Origin: Thermodesulfobacteriota bacterium
GTDB lineage: Bacteria > Desulfobacterota > DSM-4660 > Desulfatiglandales > Desulfatiglandaceae
Assembly: GCA_028278625.1 (NCBI GenBank)
Contig: JANQDY010000084.1
Location: forward strand, 33,286 to 97,285
Direction: 5' to 3'
Length of the DNA: 64,000 bases
This document shows positions 38,424 to 47,860 of this stretch, piece by piece. Every line of letters starts with the position of its first letter. Positions within the stretch are counted from its first letter, which is position 1. A model generated the notes under the pieces. It was not told the origin of the DNA. It ran no database searches and worked only from the letters and a program-made list of their open reading frames with translations. A program made the position numbers and the translations under genes.

Positions 38424-39863
38424 TTAAGAATTGTCTCCTTTTTTATGTGCGCTGGCATACCGGTAGGCCAGGCCCAATGCCTTGATACACTTTTCGGGTT
38501 CGCTAAAAACCGGAAAACCAAGTGACTCCAAGCGCTTTGATAAATCGGCCGTCATCAAAAGGTTTGGACCGTAAACCCAGGTTACCACCGGCTTTTGCCC
38601 GTTGTTTTTTAAGGCCTCATATGCCTCCGCATAAGTTTCCGTGTTCCTTCCATCGGCATCCGCCCAGATCACGTTAAAGAGGGAGTCCACATTTTCATCA
38701 TTTACGACGGCTGTCAGCATTTTTGTATAGACAGAGGAAAGATCCTTGATGTGCGGAACCATGGGACCGATGTCCACCGGCACCTCCCCCAGACCGGGAA
38801 AGATTTCTTCCAGCACCCTGAACGTATCATCCGATAACGGTGCTCGAACAAGGCCGTGCCGGGCTCCTTCATCCATTGCCGCAACCCCCACGGCACCCGT
38901 GTAGCTCACCATACCGAAACGGTTTCCCCGGGGCAGCGGCTGTGATGCAAAAATGCGCGGCATGTCAAAAAGATCGCTGAATTGATCCAGGCGCAACACC
39001 CCGGTCTGGCGGCAGGCGGCATCAAAAATCTCGTCATCGACGGCCAGGCTTCCGGTATGGGAAGCCGACGCCCTTGCCCCGGCTTCAGTGGTGCCCAGCT
39101 TCAACATCAGCAGCGGCTTTTTGGCTGCCACTCTTTTAGAGACTTTCAGAAACCGCGCGCCATCTTTTACACTCTCCACATGAAGGCTGATGACCTCTGA
39201 ATCCGCGTCCTTTTCCACATACTCCAGAAAATCGTGCTCATCCAAGTCACACTTGTTGCCAAAATCGCAGATTTTACTGATCCCGTACCCCAGATCCCCA
39301 TAGGCATAGGCTTGCGGGTTGGTCATTCCGGTTTGGGAGCAGATGGCAACCGTTCCTTTTTTGAAAGTATAGTATCCCGCATCATAGGGGCAGGGGTTGA
39401 AGCCGTTTGCGGCATTGGCAATGCCGGCGGTATTGGGCCCGATAATGCGCACACCCAATGATTTGGCAAGTTCCGTCACTTCCTCCTGCAGTCTGGCACC
39501 TCGGGCATCTCTTTCCGCAAAACCGTCTGACACCAAAATGATGGAGCGGATGCCGGCTTGGGCGCAGGCCCGGACAGCCCCGGGAACATGGCGCGCATTG
39601 ATCATCAAAAGGGCCACATCCACTGAACCCGGAATATCCCCCGGCGATGGATAAACCCGTAACCCCATAACTTCACGATAATTTCCGGGATTTATCGGAT
39701 AGATCCTGCCTTTATAGCCTGCCTCCAAAAGTGATTTAACCACCACATAACCGCCGAAAACACCTTCTTTAAAAGAACCGAAAATGGCAACGCTTTCCGG
39801 CTCAAAAAACGGTTTCAGATCGCTATTAAGAGGTCTGTCTTGTGGAACTGAAACGTTCCTCAT
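38424..39863 (-). CDS. ADP-forming acyl-CoA synthetase alpha-subunit-like protein
   Basis: The product is 479 residues. It has a CoA-binding Rossmann domain ('SVAIFGSFKEGVFGGYVVVKSLLEAGYKGRIYPINPG') and a succinyl-CoA ligase-like domain ('CSQTGMTNPQAYAYGDLGYGISKICDFGNKCDL'). A second ligase-like domain follows the phospho-His loop 'ASASHTGSLA' (His269). The organisation matches the alpha half of NDP-forming acetyl/acyl-CoA synthetases. The ATP-grasp beta domain is absent and not encoded nearby, so either a partner lies elsewhere or the protein works alone. It would make ATP from an acyl-CoA in anaerobic metabolism. Confidence 0.87.
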   Translation of the reverse strand: MRNVSVPQDRPLNSDLKPFFEPESVAIFGSFKEGVFGGYVVVKSLLEAGYKGRIYPINPGNYREVMGLRVYPSPGDIPGSVDVALLMINARHVPGAVRACAQAGIRSIILVSDGFAERDARGARLQEEVTELAKSLGVRIIGPNTAGIANAANGFNPCPYDAGYYTFKKGTVAICSQTGMTNPQAYAYGDLGYGISKICDFGNKCDLDEHDFLEYVEKDADSEVISLHVESVKDGARFLKVSKRVAAKKPLLMLKLGTTEAGARASASHTGSLAVDDEIFDAACRQTGVLRLDQFSDLFDMPRIFASQPLPRGNRFGMVSYTGAVGVAAMDEGARHGLVRAPLSDDTFRVLEEIFPGLGEVPVDIGPMVPHIKDLSSVYTKMLTAVVNDENVDSLFNVIWADADGRNTETYAEAYEALKNNGQKPVVTWVYGPNLLMTADLSKRLESLGFPVFSEPEKCIKALGLAYRYASAHKKGDNS

Positions 39864-39913
39864 TCCTTTGATAACCCTCCCAATGTGATTATTCCCATGG
39901 GCCGCTACAATTG

Positions 39914-40135
39914 TTATTTCATCAGTATTCTCACGCCCGCAAATGCGATGAAAACGGAAAACCCGGCCACCACGCGGCTTTTCTCGTAAAACTCAAAGGC
40001 GATCAACACCGCCAGAAGAATAAACAAAAACCCTATGATCTTGGGGCGTTTAATCTTTTTAAGGATGAAATGGGAAAGATACATGCTACCCCAAAACAAC
40101 GCGATCGCCAGAATGCCGATGATCCATAATTCCAT
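39914..40135 (-). CDS. Small two-helix membrane protein
   Basis: The product is 73 residues. Two hydrophobic helices (about 4-22 and 34-50, extending to a third weak one near 58-70) are separated by a basic loop 'KKIKRPK'. AGAGG stands about 8 bp ahead of the ATG. No family is recognised. It is probably an inner-membrane protein, and no co-transcribed partner other than the synthetase gene downstream is visible. Confidence 0.6.
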   Translation of the reverse strand: MELWIIGILAIALFWGSMYLSHFILKKIKRPKIIGFLFILLAVLIAFEFYEKSRVVAGFSVFIAFAGVRILMK

Positions 40136-40465
40136 TTCCTGAACCTCTTCTTTCCTCTTGCGCCATGTGCCGGAACACGGGACGGCATCATATCAAATCA
40201 ATCCCAAAAGATCAGCTTTTTCATTGAAAGGACAAACGACCAAAGGGCACTGATCAGGCAATGCCGTTTGCGGTGTAAGAGTCAACCTTCTGACATTGGG
40301 AACCGGTCCCGCCAAGAAGATGACGTTCCGATCCCTTTAGGAACCATGGTTCAATCTCTCCACCTGCTGCTGATCCTCCCGCTACAAATGTAACCGGTTG
40401 AAATGGCAAATAAAGCATTATCCCAATGCCTCTTCTGGGCGGTCTAACAAAATGCTCATAATGGT
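40136..40465. other. Intergenic region upstream of the chemoreceptor promoter
   Basis: About 330 bp contain no credible ORF. They could hold enhancer sites for the sigma-54 promoter that follows, but no obvious dyad was identified by eye. Confidence 0.4.
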
Positions 40466-40482
40466 TTGGCAGATCTTTTGCA
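40466..40482 (+). promoter_or_regulatory. Sigma-54 promoter of the chemoreceptor gene
   Basis: TTGGCAGATCTTTTGCA matches the -24/-12 consensus (TGGCAC-N5-TTGCW) with GG and GC separated by exactly 10 bp. Transcription would begin near 40493, about 70 nt before the ATG at 40565. Confidence 0.72.
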
Positions 40483-40499
40483 TTCTTAAGGGGTTCTTA

Positions 40500-40535
40500 T
40501 TTCCTGTTCAGGAAAGCATTTTCCTGAACAGGAAA
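40500..40535 (+). repeat. Double palindrome in the chemoreceptor 5' leader
   Basis: Two 16-bp arms, TTTCCTGTTCAGGAAA and TTTCCTGAACAGGAAA, are exact reverse complements of each other around GCAT, and each arm is itself a palindrome (TTTCCTG-N2-CAGGAAA). It begins about 7 bp after the predicted transcription start. It could be a tandem operator or a stable RNA hairpin. Confidence 0.9.
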
Positions 40536-40564
40536 CATTGTCTGGTCTGAAAGGAGAAAGCAAG

Positions 40565-42595
40565 ATGTTCCGAAAAAAGACGCTCCGCTTCAAATTGATT
40601 TTCTTCAGCCTTCTGATCGTAATTCTGCCTGTCATATGTCTGTTTTCCGCTGCCTACATCAACAACGTCAATTTAAAGGAGATTGTCATCAAACAGACCA
40701 ACAAAATGGCTCACGATGACCTGGCCCATATCGTTTCCAACGTCTATGCCATGGCCCAATCACAAAACCAGCTGGCTGAAGAGATGATCGAGAACGCCAT
40801 GAAGATCTCTGGGAGCATTCTTGAGGAAAAGGGTGATGTGTTTCTGGATGAAAACCGCAAGGTCCAATGGAATGCACAGAATCAATTTACAAAACAGGTT
40901 ACCCGGGAAAGCCTGCCGGCCATGCGCGTTGGTGGGGAGTGGCTCGGCCAAAACCACGACCTGGAGACACCGGCCCCCATTGTAGATAAGACCAGGGATT
41001 TGGCCGTGGAAACCTGCACCATTTTTCAGCGGATGAACAAGAAAGGGGATATGCTCCGCGTATGCACTAACGTTCAGAAGACGGACGGCACCCGTGCCAT
41101 CGGAACCTTCATCCCGGCCATCAATCCGGACGGATCCCCCAACGCCGTGGTTTCATCAATCTTAAATGGGAAACCCTTCCGTGGCCGGGCCTTTGTTGTG
41201 AACGATTGGTATTTGACGGCCTATGACCCCATTTACGATGCTCAAACGGAAAACGTGGGAATCCTCTACGTGGGAATCAAACAGAAAACCATTTCGAACA
41301 GCCTTATGGACGAGATCAAGAAGATCGCCGTGGGAAAAACCGGATACGTGTATATCATTGATTCTAAAGGAAATTATGTGGTCTCAAAGAACGGAGAACG
41401 TGATGGTGAAAACATTTGGGAAGCCAAAGACGAACACGGAAACCTGTTCATCCAGGATCTCATCAGAAAAGCCAAAGAGACCGCCGGTGAAAGCACGGAC
41501 ATCGCCGAGTATCGGTATCCGTGGAAAAACCCTGGGGAAGACGCGCTTCGCTACAAAATCGCCAAATTAAAATACTTCCCCCAATGGGATTGGGTGATCG
41601 GAGCGAGCGCCTATGAAGACGAGATATTCGTCGTTGAGAGCATCATTGAAAAATACTGGCATGGTGCCAGCATATTAATGGCCATTGTCAGTCTGGCCAT
41701 TGCCGTGTTGGCGGTTTCGGCGGGTGTTCTTTTTGCCAACGGCATCAGTAAACCGGTGAAAAGGGCCGTAGAATTCCTCAACAATACCACGAATCTGCTG
41801 ACCAGGACCTCCAAACAATTAATGGATTCCAGTCATGAAATCACCGATGGCGCAAACCAGCAGGCCACGGCCCTCGAAGAAACATCCGCTTCCCTGGAAG
41901 AAATGTCGTCCATGACCCGGAAGAACGCGGACAACGCCAATGATGTAAACGGATTGATGCGCAATTCCAGGCAGGCGGTGGATCATGCGGATCAATCAAT
42001 GGGTGAACTCACCACCTCCATGCAAGAGATCTCCAATGCCAGCGAGGAAACGTCAAATATCATCAGAACCATTGATGAAATCGCCTTTCAGACCAATTTG
42101 CTGGCATTGAATGCCGCCGTGGAAGCCGCCCGTGCCGGAGAGGCCGGCGCCGGGTTTGCGGTGGTGGCGGACGAAGTGCGCAATCTGGCCCTGCGGGCCG
42201 CGGAAGCGGCCAAAAACACCGGGCAGATTATTGAAGAGACGGTAACCCTTGTAAATGACGGCGCCAAACTGGTCACCAAGACATCCGAAGCGTTTCAAAA
42301 GGTGAAAACCGACACCGAAAAGGCGACGGAGTTGGTCGGTGAAATCGCCGTTGCTTCATCCGAGCAAGCGGATGGTATCGGCCAGGTCAATCAGGCAATC
42401 GGTGAAATGGACGAAATCATCCAACGAAACGCCCTCACCACCGAAAAATCCGAGACCGCCTCAAAGGAGATGAATTCCCAGGCCAACCAAATGAAAGAGC
42501 ATGTGGAAAAGTTGAGAGATCTGGTAGGATTTGACGCCAAACAGAATCAAGGCGATGAAAATGCAGGTCTGGCGCCGTCCGTCAGGGAACCCTAA
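40565..42595 (+). CDS. Methyl-accepting chemotaxis protein with Cache-type sensor
   Basis: The product is about 676 residues from ATG 40565, preceded by AAAGGAG. TM1 lies at about 10-30. A large periplasmic Cache_3/Cache_2-like sensor contains '[25 protein letters not shown]' and '[19 protein letters not shown]'. TM2 is near 370-393. A short '[12 protein letters not shown]' segment stands in place of a full HAMP domain. The signalling hairpin tip is '[38 protein letters not shown]' (about 500-540). There is no C-terminal CheR-binding pentapeptide. It couples an extracellular small-molecule signal to CheA/CheW. A sigma-54 promoter and double palindrome sit upstream. Confidence 0.94.
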   Translation: MFRKKTLRFKLIFFSLLIVILPVICLFSAAYINNVNLKEIVIKQTNKMAHDDLAHIVSNVYAMAQSQNQLAEEMIENAMKISGSILEEKGDVFLDENRKVQWNAQNQFTKQVTRESLPAMRVGGEWLGQNHDLETPAPIVDKTRDLAVETCTIFQRMNKKGDMLRVCTNVQKTDGTRAIGTFIPAINPDGSPNAVVSSILNGKPFRGRAFVVNDWYLTAYDPIYDAQTENVGILYVGIKQKTISNSLMDEIKKIAVGKTGYVYIIDSKGNYVVSKNGERDGENIWEAKDEHGNLFIQDLIRKAKETAGESTDIAEYRYPWKNPGEDALRYKIAKLKYFPQWDWVIGASAYEDEIFVVESIIEKYWHGASILMAIVSLAIAVLAVSAGVLFANGISKPVKRAVEFLNNTTNLLTRTSKQLMDSSHEITDGANQQATALEETSASLEEMSSMTRKNADNANDVNGLMRNSRQAVDHADQSMGELTTSMQEISNASEETSNIIRTIDEIAFQTNLLALNAAVEAARAGEAGAGFAVVADEVRNLALRAAEAAKNTGQIIEETVTLVNDGAKLVTKTSEAFQKVKTDTEKATELVGEIAVASSEQADGIGQVNQAIGEMDEIIQRNALTTEKSETASKEMNSQANQMKEHVEKLRDLVGFDAKQNQGDENAGLAPSVREP

Positions 42596-42759
42596 TATGG
42601 CGAGGATACGCCGTCCCTGCCATCGGATGTCCGGTTCATAAGGGTCCTTTTGGGATTGCGACTGACTCTTGCGTTTTGGGAATACGACGTGATATATGGA
42701 AGATTGGGCGTCAAATGGTTCAATAGGCCCGATTCGTCCCGTATATTTTGGAGCTTCCC

Positions 42760-44883
42760 ATGGCCCGACCCTTTAACTCCATCTATTCCCACGGATTCAT
42801 TCGTTCAGCGGTCTGCGTGCCCTCCCTTCGGGTGGCCGATCCCGCATACAACATGGAACGTACCCTGGACCTCGCCCGGCGTGCCTCCGACCACCGGGCC
42901 GCGCTGGTGCTCTTTCCGGAACTGGGGTTTTCCGCCTACACCAGTGAGGACCTGTTTCACCAGGATGCGCTGCTTTGTGCGGTCCGGGAAGCCCTTTCTG
43001 AATTTATTGATGCAACCGAACACCTCTCTCCCCTGGTGCTGGTGGGTGCGCCTCTAAGGTTTCAGGGAAAGCTGTTCAACTGCGCCCTGGCGGTCTATCG
43101 GGGAAAGATCTTGGGCATCGTGCCCAAAACATACCTTCCCAATTACCGGGAGTATTACGAAAAGCGTCAGTTTGTTTCGGCCCGCTGCGCCCTGGAATCG
43201 GAAGTCCGGTTTCAGGGAGCGTCCGTTCCTTTCGGCAACGACCTGATTTTTGAAGCCGAAAACCTGGAAGGGTTTTCGCTGCACATTGAAATCTGTGAGG
43301 ACATGTGGGTACCGATTTCACCCAGCACTTATGGGGCATTGGCCGGCGCCACGGTGCTGGCAAACATGTCCGCCAGCAACATTACCGTGGGCAAAACCGA
43401 TTACCGCCGCATGCTCTGCACGACCCAGTCCGCCAAATGCATTGCGGCCTACCTTTATTCCGCTGCCGGCTACGGGGAATCCACCACGGATCTTGCCTGG
43501 GACGGATATGCCATGATCTGCGAAAACCAGGTTCTTTTGGCGGAAACCGATCGATTTAGTGAGAAAGAACAGATCATTTTCGGGGACATCGATCTGGAGC
43601 GGCTGTTGCAGGATCGCATGCGTACCACCAGTTTTCAGGATTCGGTGCTCGAAAACCGGAGAGTACTTGGGGCAATGCGTCGGATCCCCTTTGAATTAAA
43701 AGTCCCGGAGGAGACGGTACCGCTGGAGCGTAACGTGTCGCGCTTCCCCTTTGTACCGGATGATATGTCCGAGCGCGATGACCGTTGCTACGAGGTTTAC
43801 AACATTCAGGTTCAGGGGCTCATGAAGCGGATGTCAGCAGCGGGTGTCGAGAAGGTGGTCATCGGCGTTTCAGGTGGGCTTGACTCTACTCAAGCGTTGA
43901 TTGTTGCCGCCAGAACCATGGACCGGTTGGGCTTTCCCCGGGCCAACATCCTGGCCTATAGCATGCCCGGTTTTGCCACCAGCAAAAGGACCCGCAAAAA
44001 TGCCCTAAGACTCATGAACGCCTTGGGCGTTACCGCGCGGGAAATAGACATTCGCCCCGCCTGCCGGCAGGTGTTTGAGGACATCGGCCACCCCTTTGCC
44101 CAGGGGAAAAAACACTATGACATAACATTTGAAAACGTTCAGGCGGGACAGCGCACCGCCCATCTCTTCAGGCTGGCCAACTTTCATGACGCCATTGTAC
44201 TGGGTACCGGAGATTTGAGCGAGCTGGCTTTGGGGTGGAGCACCTACGGCGTAGGGGACCAAATGTCCCATTACAATGTCAACGGTTCGGTGCCCAAGAC
44301 CCTTATTCATCATCTCATCCGTTGGGCCGTAGAAACCGCACAATTTGATGAGGAAACCGGCACTGTTCTCTGGTCCATCGCGGAAACGGAGATTTCCCCG
44401 GAGCTGGTACCGGACGAAGATGAAGACGGCGCGAACCCCTTCCAGAAAACGGAATCGGTCATCGGCCCTTATGAACTCCAGGATTTCAATCTCTATTACA
44501 TTACCCGTTTCGGTTTCAGACCCAGCAAGGTCGCTTTTTTGAGCCACGCTGCCTGGCGCGACAGACGCTTTGGCATTTGGCCCCAGGTTTTGCCCCGAGC
44601 TTCCAGAAATCAGTACGATCTTTCCACTATTAAGGAGTGGCTGGAGGTGTTTCTCCACCGGTTTTTCAAGACCAGCCAGTTTAAGAGATCGGCCCTTCCC
44701 AACGGTCCGAAGGTGGGTTCCGGAGGATCGCTCTCGCCCCGTGGAGACTGGCGCGCACCCAGTGATTCGGAAGCCACTGTTTGGCTTGAGGAATTGCGCC
44801 GGAACGTTCCGGATGTGACGGGTGATGGCGAAAAATCGTTCAAAAAGGGGTCAAGATCTCAAACAGGGAGACAGAACCAATGA
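42760..44883 (+). CDS. nadE: Glutamine-dependent NAD+ synthetase
   Basis: The product is 707 residues from ATG 42760 (GGAG 6 bp upstream). The nitrilase-type glutaminase domain has a Glu-Lys-Cys triad in 'FPELGFS' (about 53), '[14 protein letters not shown]' (about 121) and 'IEICEDMW' (about 178). The synthetase domain has the PP-loop 'SGGLDSTQ' near 370, plus '[27 protein letters not shown]'. It converts deamido-NAD, ATP and glutamine to NAD+. Its stop overlaps the next gene's ATG (ATGA). Confidence 0.96.
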   Translation: MARPFNSIYSHGFIRSAVCVPSLRVADPAYNMERTLDLARRASDHRAALVLFPELGFSAYTSEDLFHQDALLCAVREALSEFIDATEHLSPLVLVGAPLRFQGKLFNCALAVYRGKILGIVPKTYLPNYREYYEKRQFVSARCALESEVRFQGASVPFGNDLIFEAENLEGFSLHIEICEDMWVPISPSTYGALAGATVLANMSASNITVGKTDYRRMLCTTQSAKCIAAYLYSAAGYGESTTDLAWDGYAMICENQVLLAETDRFSEKEQIIFGDIDLERLLQDRMRTTSFQDSVLENRRVLGAMRRIPFELKVPEETVPLERNVSRFPFVPDDMSERDDRCYEVYNIQVQGLMKRMSAAGVEKVVIGVSGGLDSTQALIVAARTMDRLGFPRANILAYSMPGFATSKRTRKNALRLMNALGVTAREIDIRPACRQVFEDIGHPFAQGKKHYDITFENVQAGQRTAHLFRLANFHDAIVLGTGDLSELALGWSTYGVGDQMSHYNVNGSVPKTLIHHLIRWAVETAQFDEETGTVLWSIAETEISPELVPDEDEDGANPFQKTESVIGPYELQDFNLYYITRFGFRPSKVAFLSHAAWRDRRFGIWPQVLPRASRNQYDLSTIKEWLEVFLHRFFKTSQFKRSALPNGPKVGSGGSLSPRGDWRAPSDSEATVWLEELRRNVPDVTGDGEKSFKKGSRSQTGRQNQ

Positions 44884-45656
44884 CGAATAATCCTTCTCAT
44901 GTACCCCCCATCGTAAAACTCTCCTACAAAAAAGGAGACCTCATCATCAAACAGGGAGATTACGGCGTTTCCATCTATAAAATCCTCAAGGGAAGGGTTG
45001 AGGTCACTCAGGAATCCGAAGGGAGGGAAATCCCCATTGCAGTCTTGGGGCCGGACGACATCTGCGGCGAACGGACTTTCCTGAACAGGTCGGCGGAAAA
45101 TCGTTCGGCATCGGTTCGCGCCCTTGAAGAGACCGAGGTTGAAGTGTGGCACACGGCCAGACTGTCCCGGGAATATGACAAAATGCCGCCCATCATCAAA
45201 TATGTGGTCGACCAGGTGATGTCCCGGTCAATTCGAATGAACAACCTTATCGTTAAACTCAGCACCAAACAGCAAAAGGAAAAAGCCATCCGTGAAAAAC
45301 AGGATCCCATGGCATCGAAGCGCCGGTTCTATCGCAAAAAGGTGGATCTTCCGTGCCGGTACCGACCGGCTTCGGCTTCTTCCAAATTCCATCTTGACGG
45401 CGCGATCAGCGACATCAGCTTAGACGGACTCGCCATGAACGTTTCAAACAGAAATGCCATTGACGTATCCCACCAAAAGGGAGATGTTTTTGTGGTCACG
45501 ACGGTTTTGCCCAACAAGAAAGAAGTGGAGATGACAGCGGAGATCGTGGCCATTAAAATGGGTGGGGATATGACCAGGGGATTCCAACTGGGCATGAAGA
45601 TAACCGATATGGGGGCTGCCACGAGAAAATCCTTGGGATTCTTTCTGATGCCTTAG
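44880..45656 (+). CDS. Cyclic-nucleotide-binding domain fused to a PilZ domain
   Basis: The product is 258 residues. The N-terminal cNMP fold (about 10-125) shows '[24 protein letters not shown]' and '[25 protein letters not shown]', though the phosphate-binding Arg-Ala pair is imperfect. A helical linker follows (about 103-145). A PilZ domain has R148xxxR152 ('SKRRFYRKK') and 'DISLDG' (178-183), the two c-di-GMP-binding motifs. The fusion would join cyclic mono- and dinucleotide sensing. The gene is translationally coupled to nadE and is followed by another cNMP gene after 12 bp. It has no DNA-binding domain, so it probably acts as an effector by contact. Confidence 0.87.
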   Translation: MTNNPSHVPPIVKLSYKKGDLIIKQGDYGVSIYKILKGRVEVTQESEGREIPIAVLGPDDICGERTFLNRSAENRSASVRALEETEVEVWHTARLSREYDKMPPIIKYVVDQVMSRSIRMNNLIVKLSTKQQKEKAIREKQDPMASKRRFYRKKVDLPCRYRPASASSKFHLDGAISDISLDGLAMNVSNRNAIDVSHQKGDVFVVTTVLPNKKEVEMTAEIVAIKMGGDMTRGFQLGMKITDMGAATRKSLGFFLMP

Positions 45657-45668
45657 GGGGAAAAAGGA

Positions 45669-46094
45669 ATGAACATTGAACCGATCATCAGTGCCTATAT
45701 TGCCGATTATGAAGACTATCAATCCGGAGAGGTCATCATAGAGGAGGGAAGCACGGGGGACTGGGTGTACATCGTCTTGAAAGGACGGGTCAAAGTCACC
45801 AAAAGGACCTCCGTGGGAATGCTGGCGATTGACGTATTGAAGGAGGGGTCTATCTTTGGGGAAATGGCCCTTTTTGGACAAGCGCTGCAGACACGCAGTG
45901 CTTCGGTGATTGCCGCGGATGGGGATGTCCGGGTAGGCGTTTTTGATACCCGTCACCTGATAGACGAATATGAATCCCTGACATTGGAGTTGAGGCTTCT
46001 CATCAAATCGCTGATCATCGGCCTCAAAGAATCCAATGAAAAGGCGGCGGCCCTTGTGGTAGCCGCCAACGAGAAGAGATATCGAGGCTTATGA
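45669..46094 (+). CDS. Stand-alone cyclic-nucleotide-binding protein
   Basis: The product is 141 residues with a single cNMP domain: 'YQSGEVIIEEGSTGDWVYIVLKGRVKVTKR' and 'LKEGSIFGEMALFGQALQTRSASVIAADGDVRVGVFD'. The phosphate-binding cassette motif (FGEMALF...RSASV) is well kept. The C-terminal helices lack an HTH, so it is not a CRP/FNR transcription factor. It is coupled to queD by ATGA overlap. It probably pairs with the preceding cNMP-PilZ protein (inference). Confidence 0.87.
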   Translation: MNIEPIISAYIADYEDYQSGEVIIEEGSTGDWVYIVLKGRVKVTKRTSVGMLAIDVLKEGSIFGEMALFGQALQTRSASVIAADGDVRVGVFDTRHLIDEYESLTLELRLLIKSLIIGLKESNEKAAALVVAANEKRYRGL

Positions 46095-46480
46095 AAACCG
46101 GCGTATTTGAAATATACGTGCAGACCCATTTCTCAGCGGCACACGCGTTAAGGGGATATCCCGGAGATTGCGCCCGCATTCACGGGCACAACTGGATTAT
46201 TGATGTTTTCGTCAGGTGCAGGGAACTCAATGACATGGGCATCGGCATCGATTTCCGGGAAATCAAAGGGAGCGTCAAACGGGTTTTGAAAGACCTCGAC
46301 CATTTCAACCTGAACGATTTGCCGGCCTTTCAAGACGTCAACCCCACTTCCGAGAATATCGCAAGATTCCTTTACCGGGAATTGAGCCGGCAACTCAACA
46401 GTAACGGCATCACCGTCAGCAGGGTCAAAGTTTCGGAAACGCCGGGTGCCGGCGCCTTTTACTGGGAGGAAGATGTGTGA
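46091..46480 (+). CDS. queD: 6-carboxy-5,6,7,8-tetrahydropterin synthase
   Basis: The product is 129 residues of the 6-pyruvoyl-tetrahydropterin synthase fold. Zinc ligands are His18 ('FSAAHAL') and His31/His33 ('RIHGHNW'), with Cys27 as the catalytic Cys. It has 'GIGIDFREIKGSVKRVLKDLDHFNLND' and a late Glu-rich 'KVSETPGAGAFYWEED' substrate clamp. It converts dihydroneopterin triphosphate to CPH4, the second step of preQ0 and queuosine synthesis. It overlaps queE by GTGTGA. Confidence 0.95.
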   Translation: MKTGVFEIYVQTHFSAAHALRGYPGDCARIHGHNWIIDVFVRCRELNDMGIGIDFREIKGSVKRVLKDLDHFNLNDLPAFQDVNPTSENIARFLYRELSRQLNSNGITVSRVKVSETPGAGAFYWEEDV

Positions 46481-47124
46481 CATTGCGTGTCAATGAGATC
46501 TTTTATAGTATACAAGGGGAATCGACCTATGCGGGCCGCCCCTGTGTGTTCATTCGGCTGACCGGATGCAATTTGAGATGTTCTTTCTGCGACACCCAAT
46601 ATGCCTATGAAGAGGGAGGACTCCTGGAAATCAATCATATTTTTGAGCAGATCGCTCCCATGGAATGCCGGCTGGTGGAGATTACCGGTGGAGAACCGCT
46701 GATGCAGGAAAAGACCCCCGTTTTGATCGAAAGCCTTTTGGAAGACGGATATGAGGTGCTCCTGGAAACCAATGGAAGCTTTGATATCAGCCGGGTGGAT
46801 GACCGATGCGTTAAAATTGTGGACATCAAATGCCCTTCCAGCGGCATGAAAGAACGCATGGATATGGAGAACCTAAACAGGCTTTCCGGTCGAGACGAAA
46901 TCAAGTTTGTTTTGGGAACCCGTGAAGATTATGAATATGCCAGAGAAATCGTAAGCCATATGAAATCCCGTTTTCTTAAAATCAATTCCATTAATTTTTC
47001 CCCCGTATTCGGTCAGCTATCGCCGGAAGTCCTGGCTGAATGGATGCTTTCGGATCATCTGCCGTGCCGGCTGCATCTGCAAATTCATAAATATATCTGG
47101 GGTCCCGACGCCAGGGGCGTTTAG
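46477..47124 (+). CDS. queE: 7-carboxy-7-deazaguanine synthase (radical SAM)
   Basis: The product is 215 residues starting at GTG 46477. The radical SAM motif CxxxCxxC has Cys31, Cys35, Cys38 ('GCNLRCSFCDTQYAYEEGG'). 'EITGGEPLMQ' and 'LETNGSFDIS' are the SAM-binding motifs. It rearranges CPH4 to CDG with SAM and a reduced cluster. It lies between queD and queC and shares their operon. Confidence 0.95.
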   Translation: MTLRVNEIFYSIQGESTYAGRPCVFIRLTGCNLRCSFCDTQYAYEEGGLLEINHIFEQIAPMECRLVEITGGEPLMQEKTPVLIESLLEDGYEVLLETNGSFDISRVDDRCVKIVDIKCPSSGMKERMDMENLNRLSGRDEIKFVLGTREDYEYAREIVSHMKSRFLKINSINFSPVFGQLSPEVLAEWMLSDHLPCRLHLQIHKYIWGPDARGV

Positions 47125-47139
47125 AAGAAAGGCGGACTT

Positions 47140-47826
47140 ATGAGCGCATTCAGGGAAAAGGCCGTGGTGCTTTTGAGCGGGGGCCTGGATTCAGCCACCG
47201 TTGCGGCCATTGCCCGTTCGGAAGGACATGATGTCTACGGTCTCACCTTTCGCTACGGACAGCGGCACCAAGTGGAGCTTGAAGCGGCCAAGAAGGTGGC
47301 CCGAAGTCTCGATTTGAAGGAGCATATGACCATCGATGTGGACCTCCGGAAAATCGGCGGTTCCGCGCTCACTGACCGCATTGACGTCCCAAAAAGGCGG
47401 GATATGGATCTTTCGAGTGATGAGATTCCCGTCACGTACGTGCCCGCGCGAAACACCATATTCCTCTCATACGCCCTTGCGTGGGCAGAAGTGCTGGGTG
47501 CCTGGAGTATTTTTATCGGTGTCAACGCGGTTGACTACAGCGGTTATCCAGACTGTCGTCCGGAATACATCAAGGCCTTTGAAGAAATGGCGAATCTGGC
47601 CACAAAGGCGGGTGTCCTAGCTTCCCGGCGCATAAGAATCAGAACACCCGTCATATACATGAGCAAGGGGGACATTATCAAAACCGGCCTTAAACTGGGC
47701 GTTGATTACACATTAACGCACAGCTGTTATGACCCGACACCTGAGGGCGGGGCCTGCGGCGTCTGTGACAGTTGTATTCTGCGCAAAAAAGGATTTGAAG
47801 AGGCCGGCGTCCAGCCGATCCCATGA
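47140..47826 (+). CDS. queC: 7-cyano-7-deazaguanine synthase
   Basis: The product is 228 residues. The PP-loop is '[15 protein letters not shown]' (about 11-25). It has '[44 protein letters not shown]', the QueC signature. The C-terminal zinc site is formed by '[25 protein letters not shown]' (Cys4). It makes preQ0 from CDG with ATP and ammonia. queF or tgt are not in the window. Confidence 0.96.
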   Translation: MSAFREKAVVLLSGGLDSATVAAIARSEGHDVYGLTFRYGQRHQVELEAAKKVARSLDLKEHMTIDVDLRKIGGSALTDRIDVPKRRDMDLSSDEIPVTYVPARNTIFLSYALAWAEVLGAWSIFIGVNAVDYSGYPDCRPEYIKAFEEMANLATKAGVLASRRIRIRTPVIYMSKGDIIKTGLKLGVDYTLTHSCYDPTPEGGACGVCDSCILRKKGFEEAGVQPIP

Positions 47827-47860
47827 CGATTTTAAAGGTCATGGGCCTTGAGGTTCATTC

